A program made the position numbers and the translations under genes. Below the pieces are notes generated by a model that did not search any database, was not told the origin of the DNA, and saw only the letters and a program-made list of their open reading frames with translations. From Nitrosospira briensis C-128 (lineage in GTDB: Bacteria > Pseudomonadota > Gammaproteobacteria > Burkholderiales > Nitrosomonadaceae), in contig NZ_CP012371.1 of assembly GCF_000619905.2 (NCBI RefSeq), positions 2,356,001 through 2,420,000 of the forward strand: a stretch of DNA of 64,000 nt. The letters run 5' to 3'. Below, piece by piece: positions 35,892-46,230 of this stretch (positions are counted from its first letter, which is position 1; the number at the start of each line of letters is the position of its first letter).

Positions 35892-36905
35892 ATGGAAAAA
35901 CAGCTTACTCCCGAAAATATCTTGCAGACCGGCATGGCCTTCTGGCCATCCAAAACTTTACTCTGTGCTGTCGAGATAGGGGTTTTCACAGAACTGGCGC
36001 AAGGCCCGGTGAACCTTGAGTCACTTCAAGAACGGCTGGGCCTGCATCCTCGCGCGTCGCGCGATTTCCTTGATACGCTGGTGGCGCTCGGCTTCCTGAA
36101 GCGGGAGGGCGATCGTTATAGCAATACGCCGGAGACCGATCTGTATCTCGACCGGAAGAAACTCTCATACATCGGCGGCATCCTCGAGATGGCAAATCGC
36201 CGCCTCTATCCGATCTGGAATAACCTGACCGAAGCGCTCCGCACTGGCAAACCGCAAAACGAATGCAAGAATAATGAAGCGGATCTCTTCGAGACCCTTT
36301 ATGGCGACGCTGCGGGCTTGAGGGAATTTCTTACGGCCATGACCGGCGTCAGCCACGCGTCTAATACGGTCATCGCGAGCGCTTTCCCCTGGCAAAGGTA
36401 CCAGACCTTCGTCGATATCGGTACCGCCCAGGGAGACCTCGCTGTGCAGATCGCGCTTGCGAACCCTCACTTGCGCGGCCTGGGATTCGACCGGACGGAA
36501 GTTGAACCGGTCTTTCAGCAGTATGCCATGGCGACGGGTGTCGCGGACCGCGTCGTGTTCATAGCCGGCGATTTTTTTAAGGATGACCTGCCCAAGGCAG
36601 ACGTCGTGCTGATGGGGCATATCCTGCATGACTGGGACTTGCCCACGAAAAAAATGCTCATCCGCAAGGCGTATGATGCGGTTCCCGCAGGCGGTGCGCT
36701 CATCGTTTATGAGTCGATCATCGACGATGACCGTTCAAAGAACGCATTTGGATTAATGATGAGCCTGAACATGCTGCTGGAGACGCCGGGAGGCTTCGAT
36801 TACACGGGTGCCGATTGCAAAGGATGGATGCAGGAAGCCGGCTTTTCCGCCATGCGTGTAGAGCCGTTGGCTGGGGCGGACTCGATGGTGATCGGGATCA
36901 AGTAA
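35892..36905 (+). CDS. SAM-dependent O-methyltransferase (plant-type/ASMT-like family)
   Basis: A 337-residue protein with the two-domain layout of this family. An N-terminal winged-helix dimerisation domain ([40 protein letters not shown]) precedes a Rossmann methyltransferase domain with motif [17 protein letters not shown] and the catalytic-histidine region [30 protein letters not shown] precedes the ATG. Related bacterial enzymes methylate hydroxyls of pigments or antibiotics; the substrate here is unknown, and no biosynthetic cluster surrounds it. Confidence 0.85.
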   Translation: MEKQLTPENILQTGMAFWPSKTLLCAVEIGVFTELAQGPVNLESLQERLGLHPRASRDFLDTLVALGFLKREGDRYSNTPETDLYLDRKKLSYIGGILEMANRRLYPIWNNLTEALRTGKPQNECKNNEADLFETLYGDAAGLREFLTAMTGVSHASNTVIASAFPWQRYQTFVDIGTAQGDLAVQIALANPHLRGLGFDRTEVEPVFQQYAMATGVADRVVFIAGDFFKDDLPKADVVLMGHILHDWDLPTKKMLIRKAYDAVPAGGALIVYESIIDDDRSKNAFGLMMSLNMLLETPGGFDYTGADCKGWMQEAGFSAMRVEPLAGADSMVIGIK

Positions 36906-37162
36906 ACGGTTATCGCCGGGCGCCGCCATATCGGTCGGCCTTCATCATTACTAAAGATACTCTATCCGAAATTATTTGTATTATTTTCGATACGGCCTCT
37001 CACCACGCCGCTATCGGCGCGAAAGCGCAAAAACGCTGATGCATATCCTGTAAAGTTATTGTGTCGGCGCAAATCGGGCGTGCTTCATTTTTCCGACAAA
37101 ATTTTTACGCTGCCTGTGTTCTCGAGAATGCCGGCATACCCATCAATGAGGCCTATCCTTAC

Positions 37163-39019
37163 ATGAAACGCTATACCATTGAGCAATTCATGGCGACAAT
37201 TTCTATAGCCGGCGCTTCGTTCAGCGCTGACGAGAAGCGCATTCTTTTCAGCAGCAATGCATTGGGTATTTTCAACGCTTACACGCTGCCGGTAGAGGGT
37301 GGCATGCCAGAGCCTTTGACCCGGTCCGCATCAGACAGTACATTTTCCGTCAGTTTTTTCCCCCACGACGACCGGGTGCTATTTACCAGGGACAAAGGTG
37401 GCGACGAGAATTATCATCTTTTTCTGCTTGCTCCAGACGGTTCGGAAAAAGATCTGACGCCGGGAGATGGGCTCAAGGCGCAATTCATGGGGTGGAGGCC
37501 GGATGGAAGCGCGTTTTTTGTTTCCAGCAATGAGCGTGATCCCAGGTTCTTCGATCTGTACCGGTATGACGCCCGGACCTATGCCCGCGTTTTAATATAC
37601 AGGAATGAGGAAGGATTCGACCTTGGCCCCATCAGCCGCGATGAGCGATGGATTGCACTGAACAGGGCCCATACCACATCCGATAGCGATATTTACCTGT
37701 TCGATGCCACCCGGCAGCAGGTAAAACACCTAACCCCTCATGAGGGCGCTATCAGCTTGCAAGCCGAGACTTTCGACCCGGCTTCGCAAAAACTATTTTT
37801 TCTCACCAATGAGGGAAGCGAATTCAAGCGTCTGTGCACCTATGACTTGACCACCAGAGTGGTCAAAGATCATGAAAGCGCCGATTGGAATGTGATCAAC
37901 ACCTATTTCTCCAGGAATGGACGGTTTCGGGTTACCGCAATCAATCAGGACGGCAGCGTGGTGGTTCGGATTGTGGAGATCGTGGCGGGTGAGGGCGCAG
38001 CGGAGGAAGAGAAGCCCCTGACTCTCCCGTCGCTGTCACTGCCTGAGGGAGAAATCCGGGGCGTCGTCTTTTCGCAGAGTGGCGCCCGCATGGCGTTCTA
38101 CGTGAATGGGGATCGCTCTCCCGATAACCTGTTCGTTCACGATTTCAATACGAAGCAGTTTCAGCAGCTTACCCAGAGCTTGAGCAAGGAAATCGACCCT
38201 TTGGACCTGGTGGATGCGCAGGTGGTCCGTTTCAGGTCTTTCGACGGAATGGTCATACCGTCTATTTATTACAAGCCGCACGAAGCCTCCGCGACAAACA
38301 AGGTGCCCGCCATTATTTATGTCCATGGCGGTCCGGGCGGGCAAACAATGCGCGGATATAACGCGCAGATCCAATACCTCGTGAACCACGGCTATGCGGT
38401 GCTGGGTATCAACAACCGCGGCAGCTCCGGATATGGCAAAACCTTTTTTACCGCAGCTAATCGCAAGCACGGGCGTGAGCCCCTTTGGGATTGCATAGAA
38501 GCCAAGACCTTCCTGGCCAGCCTCGGCTACATTGACCATGAGCGCATCGGCATCATGGGCGCCAGCTATGGCGGTTATATGACGCTTTCAGCTTTGGCGT
38601 TTCGCCCCGAGGCGTTTAAAGTGGGCATTGATATTTTTGGAGTGAGCAACTGGCTGCGAACGCTGGCAAGCATACCGCTCTACTGGGAATCGGTCCGTAA
38701 AGCGATTTATGATGAGATCGGTGATCCTGTGAATGACATCGATATCCTCGTCGCCACCTCGCCGCTTTTTCACGCCAGGGAGATAAGAAAGCCCTTAATG
38801 GTTATCCAGGGTGCCAACGATCCTCGCGTGGTCAAAGCAGAGAGTGATGAGATCGTGGAAGCCGTCAAAAAAAATAATGTTCCGGTGGAATATATCGTTT
38901 TTCCGGATGAAGGCCACAGCTTCACCAAGAAGAAGAATCAGATCGAGGCCAACCGCCGGATACTGGAGTTTCTGGACAAGTACCTGAAAGGCAATGATGT
39001 AACGAAGGACGGAGAATAG
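37163..39019 (+). CDS. S9-family peptidase (prolyl oligopeptidase / acylaminoacyl peptidase type)
   Basis: A roughly 618-residue serine peptidase. The N-terminal two thirds form a beta-propeller of WD40/TolB-like repeats (ASFSADEKRILFSSN, FDLYRYDARTYAR, DIYLFDATRQQVKHLT). The C-terminal alpha/beta hydrolase has the nucleophile Ser468 in GIMGASYGGYMTLSAL, Asp in VIQGANDPRVVK and His in FPDEGHSFTKKKN. I start it at ATG 37163 (MKRYTIEQFMATISIAGASF), the usual start of such proteins; the frame is open to a GTG at 37061 with no ribosome site. No clear signal peptide, so probably cytoplasmic. Confidence 0.87.
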   Translation: MKRYTIEQFMATISIAGASFSADEKRILFSSNALGIFNAYTLPVEGGMPEPLTRSASDSTFSVSFFPHDDRVLFTRDKGGDENYHLFLLAPDGSEKDLTPGDGLKAQFMGWRPDGSAFFVSSNERDPRFFDLYRYDARTYARVLIYRNEEGFDLGPISRDERWIALNRAHTTSDSDIYLFDATRQQVKHLTPHEGAISLQAETFDPASQKLFFLTNEGSEFKRLCTYDLTTRVVKDHESADWNVINTYFSRNGRFRVTAINQDGSVVVRIVEIVAGEGAAEEEKPLTLPSLSLPEGEIRGVVFSQSGARMAFYVNGDRSPDNLFVHDFNTKQFQQLTQSLSKEIDPLDLVDAQVVRFRSFDGMVIPSIYYKPHEASATNKVPAIIYVHGGPGGQTMRGYNAQIQYLVNHGYAVLGINNRGSSGYGKTFFTAANRKHGREPLWDCIEAKTFLASLGYIDHERIGIMGASYGGYMTLSALAFRPEAFKVGIDIFGVSNWLRTLASIPLYWESVRKAIYDEIGDPVNDIDILVATSPLFHAREIRKPLMVIQGANDPRVVKAESDEIVEAVKKNNVPVEYIVFPDEGHSFTKKKNQIEANRRILEFLDKYLKGNDVTKDGE

Positions 39020-39549
39020 ACGATATAACCTGACTCCGCCTGGGACTGGTCCAATAAGCGAAGCGCATTGCGCCGTATGATCAGTTCAAGTGCAAACCTC
39101 GCCCTTGGAGTTTGTAATGTCCAGCTCAAGATTATTCCGTTGACCGTTCAGCCTGAGATTTTCCGGCAACCCGCAACGCGAGTATTTTCGCCCCCCGCGA
39201 GACTGGTCAACTCGCCTTTGAGTTCGGTCACGTACCCAGTGATATCAGGCTAAATCTCCTCCGCCACGACTTCGATAAGCCGGTTTTTGCCCGCATTGCG
39301 ATAAATAGTTGGCGGCCAGCGATGCCATCAGTCGCCATATTCAGGTTGGGTATAGCGCCTAAGCATATAACCGTCGCAGGCTGTTCTCACGTCACGGTTA
39401 GGATGCCATCCGAGAAATCAGCCGTATTTGATCCCGTCCGCGCAAATCTGCACAGGATTTGAATTAGACATCCGTTAATAACCACTTTAGATCACAAGTC
39501 CACGCGCCGCAGCAGCCCGATGGAGCCAGAACAAAACAGAAGGAGATCA
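39020..39549. other. Intergenic region carrying a REP element
   Basis: About 530 bases between the S9 peptidase and the hybrid kinase. Apart from the REP at 39052-39079 I see no gene, clear terminator or RNA. Frames here start without ribosome sites. The kinase promoter should lie in the right half. Confidence 0.5.
39052..39079 (+). repeat. REP element (isolated copy)
   Basis: Identical over 28 bases to 14846-14873 (CAATAAGCGAAGCGCATTG then CGCCGTATG) but without the GTAGGG head. It lies 33 bases after the S9 peptidase stop, a typical REP position, 26 kb from the RAYT gene. Confidence 0.85.
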
Positions 39550-42500
39550 ATGACAATTCGGAAAATGAGTTACATATTTTACTTCGTGACAGGGGTGCTT
39601 ATCTCCCTGCTTACCTTATTTATTGCGCTTCGCTTCCTGGAGCACCGGAAACTGGATGATGCCCTGAATGTTCGCTACGCTTCCTTCCTTGCCGCGGATG
39701 AGTTGCGCCGGTCTTCCGACGACCTGACGAGCATGGCTCGTGCCTACGTGGCCACCGGCAACCCGAAGTTTGAGCGAATGTACCTGGATATAATTGCGAT
39801 CCGCGACGGCGGCCACGAGCGCCCGCCGCACTATGAGCGCGGTTACTGGGACCTCATGATCGGTGATGCGGGCTTCCGACCGGGTCCTGGGCGCAAGCTC
39901 TCACTGAGATCGAGAATGGAAGAGCTCGGATTCACGGCGGCAGAGCTTGCAAAGCTCGAGAAAGCCCAAAACAGTTCACGCCTGTTGATGGAGCCGGAGC
40001 GCAAGGCATTTGGTGCGATGAAAGGGCTGTTTCAAGACCCTGCCGGCCGGTTTAATGTGAAGGGCACACCTGATCCCGAGTTGGCCCGCCGCCTTTTGTA
40101 TGATGAAAGCTATCATGTTGCAAAGGCCGGGATCATGCGGTTGGTGAACGAATTTTATGAGCTGTTCGACGAGCGCACGGCCCGTGCCGTGGTTGCGGCC
40201 GAGCGCCGCGCTACCCTTTATGTTTACGTCGTCTTTCTCACACTCGCCTTTTTCCTGGTTTGGCTCGCTGTTTCGTATCGGGTTGTGCGGCGAAAAGTAC
40301 AAAATCTCGTGCAGCTCGAAGATGAGACGCGGAGTATCAAAGACGTGGACCAAGCCGTTCAGTTCCGGGTTGACTCAAATGACGAGATCGGCAATCTTTC
40401 CCGTGCTTTTACTGCCGCTCAAACTGAACGAGACCGTTACTTTAATCAATCTCTCAACTTTCTTGCCATCTGCGACTTCGATGGTTACCTCAAACGATTG
40501 AACATAGCCTGGGCCAAAATTTTTGGCTATTCACCGGAGGAACTGCTGTCCCGGCCGTTCATAGACTTCGTCTTCCCCAGTTCACGTGCGGATACTACGG
40601 CAGAGCTGGATAAGCTCATAACCGGCATTCCCGTTTCCTTTGAAAGCCAGATGTGCTGCAAGGATGGTTCCTCCCGCTGGGTTTTATGGAACGTGGCGGC
40701 AATACAGGATGTTCGGGAATTCTACTTTTCGGGCCAGGATATTACAGCGAGGAAAAATATTGAGATAGAGTTGCAGAAAGCCCGAAAAGCAGCAGAGGCG
40801 GCGAACCGTGCCAAGAGCGAGTTTCTCGCAAATATGAGTCATGAAATCCGCACGCCCATGAATGGCGTGCTCGGCACCGTCGGCCTACTTTTGAATACAT
40901 CACTAACGGCGTCACAGCGCGAGTTGGCAGGGTTGGCACGTGCCAGCGGCGAGACACTCCTGACCATCATCAATGACGTTCTTGATTTTTCAAAGATCGA
41001 GGCAGGAAAACTTGTTATTTTGCCTGCCCCATTTGACCTGCTTCAGGCTATTGAAGAGGTGGCGGGTATGATTGCCATGCAGCCGACAAGAAAGAAAGAT
41101 GTAAATGTAATAGTGCGTTACCCGCCGGATGTGCCGCGCTATGTATTTGGCGATCTGGGGCGTATCCGTCAAATACTGACTAATTTGGCCAACAATGCCA
41201 TCAAGTTTACTGACAAGGGTCACGTACTCATCAATGTAGAGGTCGACGCACTCGACGAAGACGAGGTCTCGCTTCGTATAAGCGTGGAGGATAGCGGACT
41301 CGGAATCGCGGCAGATAAACTGGAGAGCCTGTTCGACAAATTCACGCAGGCCGATAACACCACTACACGACGTTACGGAGGTACCGGTCTGGGTTTGGCT
41401 ATCAGCAAGCAATTGGTTAAGTTGATGGGCGGCACCATCGCTGCGAAGAGCCGGGTTGGTATTGGATCGACCTTCTGGTTTACTCTGCGCCTGCCTTTAC
41501 AGAGCGAGCAGCCGGTCGATACGAGGCCGCATGTTGAGCTTGCACGTGTTCGTGTGTTGATCGTGGACGATAACTCAGCTAACCGTTTGGTGCTGCAAGA
41601 GCAACTCCGCGTCTGGAAGATGCGCATCGGGAGTTGCGTATCAGGTGTGGAAGCACTCCGAGCATTGCGCGAAGCTCATGTTGCAGGCGATCCGTATCAG
41701 ATCGCGATCCTTGATTATCAAATGCCGGAGATGGACGGAGAAATGCTGGGTCAAATCATTAAAGCGGATCCATTGCTCCACAACATACAATTGGTGATGC
41801 TCAGTTCACTGGGACAAGAAGGCGACATCAGGGAGCGGCTCAAGAGGGTCGGTTTTGCGGCCTATCTGGTCAAGCCGGCGCGGCAATCAGAACTATTGTC
41901 GACCCTGGTGAGCATCTGGGACGCACACTGTCACCAGCGGTCTGTAAACCTCATCAGTAGCCAGTCTTCTCTCCATGAAACCCGTGAGACACAGTCGGCC
42001 CACAACCTGGAGCGTCCATTTACTGGTACGCGCGTGCTGCTTGCAGAGGACAACGCGACTAACCAGATTGTCGGAGCAATGATGCTGCGGAATCTGGGCT
42101 GTAATGTAGATGTCACTGCCAGTGGCCGGGAAGCAATGCAGATGATAGATGCATTTTCCTATCATATCGTATTTATGGATTGTGAAATGCCCGAGATGGA
42201 TGGTTTTGAAGCCACTACTGCGATTCGTCGCCGGCCCGACCTTAAATCGAGGCTCCCCATCGTTGCGGTAACGGCGCAGGCAATGCATGGCGATAAAGAA
42301 CGGTGCCTGCTCGCAGGCATGGACGATTACATCAGTAAACCGGTAACGCAGGAAGATTTTGCCGCGGCATTGACACGTTGGGTACCCAGTAAAGAACTGC
42401 AACATAGTTGTGAAGCCCAAGAGCACATAACAAGGAATGATGAAAAGGCGGGCAACGCTAATTCACCTGGCTACCCTCCATTTCCGGTCTCCTCATCTCT

Positions 42501-42891
42501 CTCGGACATCTCCTCCGCATTGAACCCGGCAGTCATTGCCCGTTTGCGCACATTGGCAGAAGCGACGGAGCCATCTTTGATCGGGCAGATATTCGCGTCG
42601 TTCCTGAGCGATGGGGCCGAACGCCTCAACAAGCTTCAAAATGCTCTTGATGGAGGCGATCCTGAACTTCTGCGCAAGACCGCCCACGCTCTCAAAGGTG
42701 CCAGTGCGAATATCGGCGCATATCACATGGCGGATATTGCTCAACAGCTGGAACTCTTGGGTAAAGCGGGTAGCATGAGCGGAGCTGCGGTTTTGATAGA
42801 ACAAATCGAAGGCGAATTTGAACGTGTTAAGAGCGAGATTGCGGAGTCTGGCATAAATTGCCTGCCGTTGTCGGATACGGATCCATCATGA
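39550..42891 (+). CDS. Hybrid sensor histidine kinase (PAS-HK-REC-REC-Hpt)
   Basis: A 1113-residue BarA/TorS-like hybrid kinase. Two membrane helices (about residues 8-28 and 217-239) bracket a periplasmic sensor domain of a type I do not recognise. Then a HAMP-like linker, a PAS domain (about 305-400), HisKA with His431 in [12 protein letters not shown], HATPase ([14 protein letters not shown]), REC1 with Asp722, REC2 with Asp877 and a C-terminal Hpt with His1046 in [12 protein letters not shown]. It is a complete internal phosphorelay. The start at 39550 follows AAGGAG; the frame from 39520 has none. The stop overlaps the diguanylate cyclase start (ATGA), which is probably its output partner. 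Confidence 0.92.
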   Translation: MTIRKMSYIFYFVTGVLISLLTLFIALRFLEHRKLDDALNVRYASFLAADELRRSSDDLTSMARAYVATGNPKFERMYLDIIAIRDGGHERPPHYERGYWDLMIGDAGFRPGPGRKLSLRSRMEELGFTAAELAKLEKAQNSSRLLMEPERKAFGAMKGLFQDPAGRFNVKGTPDPELARRLLYDESYHVAKAGIMRLVNEFYELFDERTARAVVAAERRATLYVYVVFLTLAFFLVWLAVSYRVVRRKVQNLVQLEDETRSIKDVDQAVQFRVDSNDEIGNLSRAFTAAQTERDRYFNQSLNFLAICDFDGYLKRLNIAWAKIFGYSPEELLSRPFIDFVFPSSRADTTAELDKLITGIPVSFESQMCCKDGSSRWVLWNVAAIQDVREFYFSGQDITARKNIEIELQKARKAAEAANRAKSEFLANMSHEIRTPMNGVLGTVGLLLNTSLTASQRELAGLARASGETLLTIINDVLDFSKIEAGKLVILPAPFDLLQAIEEVAGMIAMQPTRKKDVNVIVRYPPDVPRYVFGDLGRIRQILTNLANNAIKFTDKGHVLINVEVDALDEDEVSLRISVEDSGLGIAADKLESLFDKFTQADNTTTRRYGGTGLGLAISKQLVKLMGGTIAAKSRVGIGSTFWFTLRLPLQSEQPVDTRPHVELARVRVLIVDDNSANRLVLQEQLRVWKMRIGSCVSGVEALRALREAHVAGDPYQIAILDYQMPEMDGEMLGQIIKADPLLHNIQLVMLSSLGQEGDIRERLKRVGFAAYLVKPARQSELLSTLVSIWDAHCHQRSVNLISSQSSLHETRETQSAHNLERPFTGTRVLLAEDNATNQIVGAMMLRNLGCNVDVTASGREAMQMIDAFSYHIVFMDCEMPEMDGFEATTAIRRRPDLKSRLPIVAVTAQAMHGDKERCLLAGMDDYISKPVTQEDFAAALTRWVPSKELQHSCEAQEHITRNDEKAGNANSPGYPPFPVSSSLSDISSALNPAVIARLRTLAEATEPSLIGQIFASFLSDGAERLNKLQNALDGGDPELLRKTAHALKGASANIGAYHMADIAQQLELLGKAGSMSGAAVLIEQIEGEFERVKSEIAESGINCLPLSDTDPS

Positions 42892-43778
42892 AGATACTCA
42901 TTGCGGAAGACGATACCACCTCACGCCTTTTGTTCAGCGCTACCCTCAGAAAATTAGGGCATACCGTAGTGGCTGTAGAGGATGGGCACGAGGCTTGGAA
43001 AGCCTGGCAACAGGGCGAGTATTCTCTACTCATATCTGATTGGATGATGCCGCATATTGATGGTTTGCAGTTGTGCAGGATGATTCGTGGAGAACCCGGC
43101 CTGCAATATACCTACGTTATTCTTCTTACGTCGCTGGACAGCAAAGGCAGCTATCTTGAAGGCATGGACGCAGGCGCCGATGATTTCATTACCAAACCAT
43201 TCGATGAAGAACAGCTGGCAGCCCGGCTGCGGGTCGCCGAACGGATATTGGGCTTACACAACAGGCTGCATATCCAGGCAACGCATGACCATCTGACCGG
43301 CGTATGGAATCGAGGCGCAATCATGGCTTATCTGCAAAAGGAGCTGGAACGGGGACCGCGCCAAGGTGCCTGCACAAGCGTTATCGTAGCGGACCTCGAT
43401 CACTTCAAGCGAGTCAACGATACTTACGGGCATCCGGCAGGCGACGAGGTATTGCAAGAGGCAGCCCGGCGCATGGGACTCGCGTTGCGTGGTTATGACC
43501 GTATCGGACGCTATGGAGGTGAAGAGTTTCTCATCACAGCATCGGGTTGTGACGGGAGTCAGGCTGAAGCCCTCGCCGAAAGAATCTGTCGTTCTATCAG
43601 CGCAGAGCCTGTTAACAGTCGGTTCGGAAAAATCCCCATGACCGTGAGCTTGGGCGTCGCTACGGGCTATGGACAATGTGAAGATGCGGGTATGCTCATT
43701 TCAGCCGCCGATGAGGCGCTTTATCGAGCAAAAAAGGCGGGGCGTAATCGGGTTGAAACGTCCATCCGGAAGGTTTGA
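42888..43778 (+). CDS. Response regulator diguanylate cyclase (REC-GGDEF)
   Basis: A 296-residue PleD/WspR-like protein. REC domain: [13 protein letters not shown], phospho-acceptor Asp51 in [10 protein letters not shown], Lys in [10 protein letters not shown]. The GGDEF domain has the active-site GGEEF at residues 210-214, and an RxxD product-inhibition site (RGYD) five residues earlier, so it should be active and feedback controlled. It makes cyclic di-GMP when phosphorylated. ATG overlaps the stop of the hybrid kinase, making kinase-to-cyclase signalling very likely. Confidence 0.94.
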   Translation: MKILIAEDDTTSRLLFSATLRKLGHTVVAVEDGHEAWKAWQQGEYSLLISDWMMPHIDGLQLCRMIRGEPGLQYTYVILLTSLDSKGSYLEGMDAGADDFITKPFDEEQLAARLRVAERILGLHNRLHIQATHDHLTGVWNRGAIMAYLQKELERGPRQGACTSVIVADLDHFKRVNDTYGHPAGDEVLQEAARRMGLALRGYDRIGRYGGEEFLITASGCDGSQAEALAERICRSISAEPVNSRFGKIPMTVSLGVATGYGQCEDAGMLISAADEALYRAKKAGRNRVETSIRKV

Positions 43779-43906
43779 CAAGGTCCAGCCCATCAATGAA
43801 GCGAACGTGCAGCTGATAATCGCCAAACGGTTCCGCGGGTTTTTGTTGACGCCCCTACCGCTTGCACAATCATTCAATTCTTGGATACCTATTCTCGATT
43901 TCGCTG

Positions 43907-44773
43907 TTACCGTCGTCGAACCGGCGCCTCGCTGTCACCAAAAAATTCGCGTATCAGGAAATCCTCCAGTCCCTTGCTGTCTTCCAGGCGCGACGAGAGG
44001 ACAACGACCCGGTCGAGGCGGTATGATTCCCAGTTGAAGTCGCCTTTGTGATATTCCCGGATCAGCTCGATCATCTTCCGGACGACAGCACGCTGAATAT
44101 CTACACCCGGTCCGGCATCCACTTCGATCAACTCCCGCCGCGGGACACTGCTGTCCTTTTTCCAGGCGCGGAACAGAAACTGCGCGTTGCGCGGCCCCAT
44201 TCTTATGATCTGGAATATTCCGCTTGCGCCGGGTTCTTTAAGGTTGCGCATGACGTTCGCCATCCTGAGCTCTTCCGCGGAAGGTTCGCGCTCGACAGCT
44301 TCGGGTTCCTTGGGCTCATCCTCAAAGATTCCTCCCGCGCGGCGGCGTTCCCGCGCTTCATTCATATAGGCCAGCATATCTTTCGGCTGCGCTGAATCCG
44401 GCGCTGTCTTTGCGGCTGATGAGCTATCTGCCCGGGCCTCGCTTTTTGCAGTTCCCTTTTCAGCGAGACGCTTCACCGGTTCCGCTTTTTCGGCGCCCAG
44501 ACGGGGCTGTGGCGGCGGCTTAGGCTGTGGTTGAGGCTTGACAGGGGTAGGAATTTTGACGCTCTTCTGGGGAACCGGCAACGCCTTTTGTGCTGGTTTT
44601 TCTTCAGGCAGCTCCACAAAGCTTGCTTCGATCGGCGGTGGCGTTTCGGTCTCGCCCTCTGAGGACGCGAAAAGAAATCCGAATGCCCAGATGATGATCA
44701 CCCAAATGATGACCGCCAGCGGCACGGGCCACCAGAATTGGACTTCCTTCGGCCTGGACTTCAGTGTCAGCAT
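43907..44773 (-). CDS. TonB-like energy transducer with atypical C-terminal domain
   Basis: A 288-residue protein encoded last in an exbB-exbD operon. It has one N-terminal membrane helix (about residues 16-37, PLAVIIWVIIIWAFGFLF), a Pro/Lys-rich spacer (PVKPQPQPKPPPQPRLG) and an alanine/charged segment, as in TonB or TolA. The last 110 residues (FQIIRMGPRNAQFLFRAW, RRELIEVDAGPGVDIQRAVV, LEDFLIREFFGD) do not resemble the TonB C-terminal domain. By position it couples the proton-motive force to an unknown periplasmic or outer-membrane target. Confidence 0.7.
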   Translation of the reverse strand: MLTLKSRPKEVQFWWPVPLAVIIWVIIIWAFGFLFASSEGETETPPPIEASFVELPEEKPAQKALPVPQKSVKIPTPVKPQPQPKPPPQPRLGAEKAEPVKRLAEKGTAKSEARADSSSAAKTAPDSAQPKDMLAYMNEARERRRAGGIFEDEPKEPEAVEREPSAEELRMANVMRNLKEPGASGIFQIIRMGPRNAQFLFRAWKKDSSVPRRELIEVDAGPGVDIQRAVVRKMIELIREYHKGDFNWESYRLDRVVVLSSRLEDSKGLEDFLIREFFGDSEAPVRRR

Positions 44774-44776
44774 GTA

Positions 44777-45178
44777 TTACTGGTGCTTAACCGCAATCAA
44801 AAAGTGCTGCGCGCCAGCGGACCGGGCTCGCAACATCGCCTGCACGACAATACCCTGCGGCGCATCGTTGTCTGCGGATACCACCAGTTTCTGTTCGGAA
44901 TCCTCGAGTAACGGCCTCAGCGTATCGGCCAGTGTTTCCAGGGTAACGGACGTCTGGTTAATGAAGATTTTACTGTCGCTTGTCAGTGTCAGCGTTACAG
45001 GTGCCTTGGTACGGAGCTTTTCGGCTTTCCCCTGGGGTAAGTTTACCTGAAGGGAATCCAGATTTTGCATCGATAATGATGCCAGCATGAACGTGGCAAG
45101 CAGGAAGAACATCACATCGATCATGGGGATGATCTCGATTCGGCCTTTGCGATAAACCCTCGGTTTACGCAGCTTCAT
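44777..45178 (-). CDS. exbD: ExbD/TolR-family biopolymer transport protein
   Basis: A 133-residue protein with one membrane helix carrying the conserved proton-path Asp (RIEIIPMIDVMFFLLATFML, about residue 21) and a periplasmic domain with VSADNDAPQGIVVQAM. It works with ExbB to harness the proton gradient. It overlaps exbB by 14 bases and is followed 3 bases later by the TonB-like gene. Confidence 0.9.
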   Translation of the reverse strand: MKLRKPRVYRKGRIEIIPMIDVMFFLLATFMLASLSMQNLDSLQVNLPQGKAEKLRTKAPVTLTLTSDSKIFINQTSVTLETLADTLRPLLEDSEQKLVVSADNDAPQGIVVQAMLRARSAGAQHFLIAVKHQ

Positions 45179-45809
45179 GGTCGCCCTCCTGGTCTAATCG
45201 GATATGGTCGATCAGGCGCGTACCCAAACGCTCCATCTCATCCATAGTCTGTGATTGCAAACCAGAGAAGTAATTGAATCCAAAGAGGGAAATCAGCGCG
45301 ATTATCAGGCCGACAACAGTCGCAATAAGCGCTTCAGCCACGCCGCCCGTTACAGCGGTTGGATTGACGATACCTTCGCCGCCGATTATCTGGAATGCGC
45401 GCATCATGCCGATAACCGTTCCTACGAGCCCGAGCAAGGGCGCGGCGGTAACGGTGGTTTCCAGAAACCATAGCCTGCGGGCGAGGGATTTTTCTATCAG
45501 TTGGGCTTCATCCGCGGCCCGAGATTCGGTCCACCAGGATGGACGGTGGCGATTGCTGATTACGACCTCGAAAAATCGCTTGTAGTAGTGGCGCTCATCC
45601 AGGCCCGAAAGTATTTTTTCGAGGTCGTGCCATTCAAAACCATAGGTTTCGACGAGGTTCAGCAGATCGTGCGAGAGGCGAGCATAACGCCAATAGACAA
45701 ATCCCTTCTCCAGCATAATGGCCAGAGCGATGATGGCCAGCAGAGACAACGGCAAAATAGTAAATCCACCGAGCGTTAGCGCGGTCCAGGTTGCATGAAG
45801 TTCTTGCAT
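45165..45809 (-). CDS. exbB: MotA/TolQ/ExbB-family proton channel protein
   Basis: A 214-residue protein with three membrane helices: LPLSLLAIIALAIMLEKGFV near the N-terminus, TAAPLLGLVGTVIGMMRAFQ in the middle and GVAEALIATVVGLIIALISL near the end. These are the standard ExbB/TolQ signatures. It forms the stator-like proton channel with ExbD. CGGAGATAAAC precedes the ATG. First gene of the three-gene operon. Confidence 0.92.
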   Translation of the reverse strand: MQELHATWTALTLGGFTILPLSLLAIIALAIMLEKGFVYWRYARLSHDLLNLVETYGFEWHDLEKILSGLDERHYYKRFFEVVISNRHRPSWWTESRAADEAQLIEKSLARRLWFLETTVTAAPLLGLVGTVIGMMRAFQIIGGEGIVNPTAVTGGVAEALIATVVGLIIALISLFGFNYFSGLQSQTMDEMERLGTRLIDHIRLDQEGDHEAA

Positions 45810-46230
45810 GTTTATCTCCGAACGGGTGATATGTCCGCTTGTTAAATAGATGGATTATAAGATGAAGACCGATACCGTTTTCGGCAAGATGGCTCGAGCG
45901 AAGCGCAACGGCCGAGAGGTAAGAGGGATTGGTGATTGTGAGTTACGGCTTATACCTTACTCTCCCGGGAAAAGCACTTATTCTCGCTTATTGTAGTTAG
46001 AAAATCATTCTCGCTCATTATCGGCAGGAATTTATCGATGCGGGACCATGGGTGGCATTTTCTTCCTCCTGTGCGAGGGATTCTGGTCAGGCTCTCGAAC
46101 TGATTCCCACCTGCCAAGCTGTAAAATCTTACAGCTATTCACACACCTTGTTTTAGGGTTTCATAGTGCTGTTATTTCTCCGGATTATTATCTGAACCAG
46201 CAGGTTTCCCGGTAGCTCCAGATTTTCTTA
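45810..46230. other. Divergent intergenic region between exbB and a histidine kinase
   Basis: About 420 bases. It contains a degenerate REP-like stretch (GAGCGAAGCGCAACGG, about 45895-45911, sharing GCGAAGCGCA with the REPs), the palindrome at 46117-46136 and promoters for both sides. No gene found. Confidence 0.5.
46117..46136. promoter_or_regulatory. Palindromic motif, copy 3 (AGCTGTA-N6-TACAGCT)
   Basis: AGCTGTA (46117-46123), AAATCT, TACAGCT (46130-46136). The pairing extends to 8 bp with a 4-base spacer. Lies 94 bases before the histidine kinase start. Confidence 0.7.
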
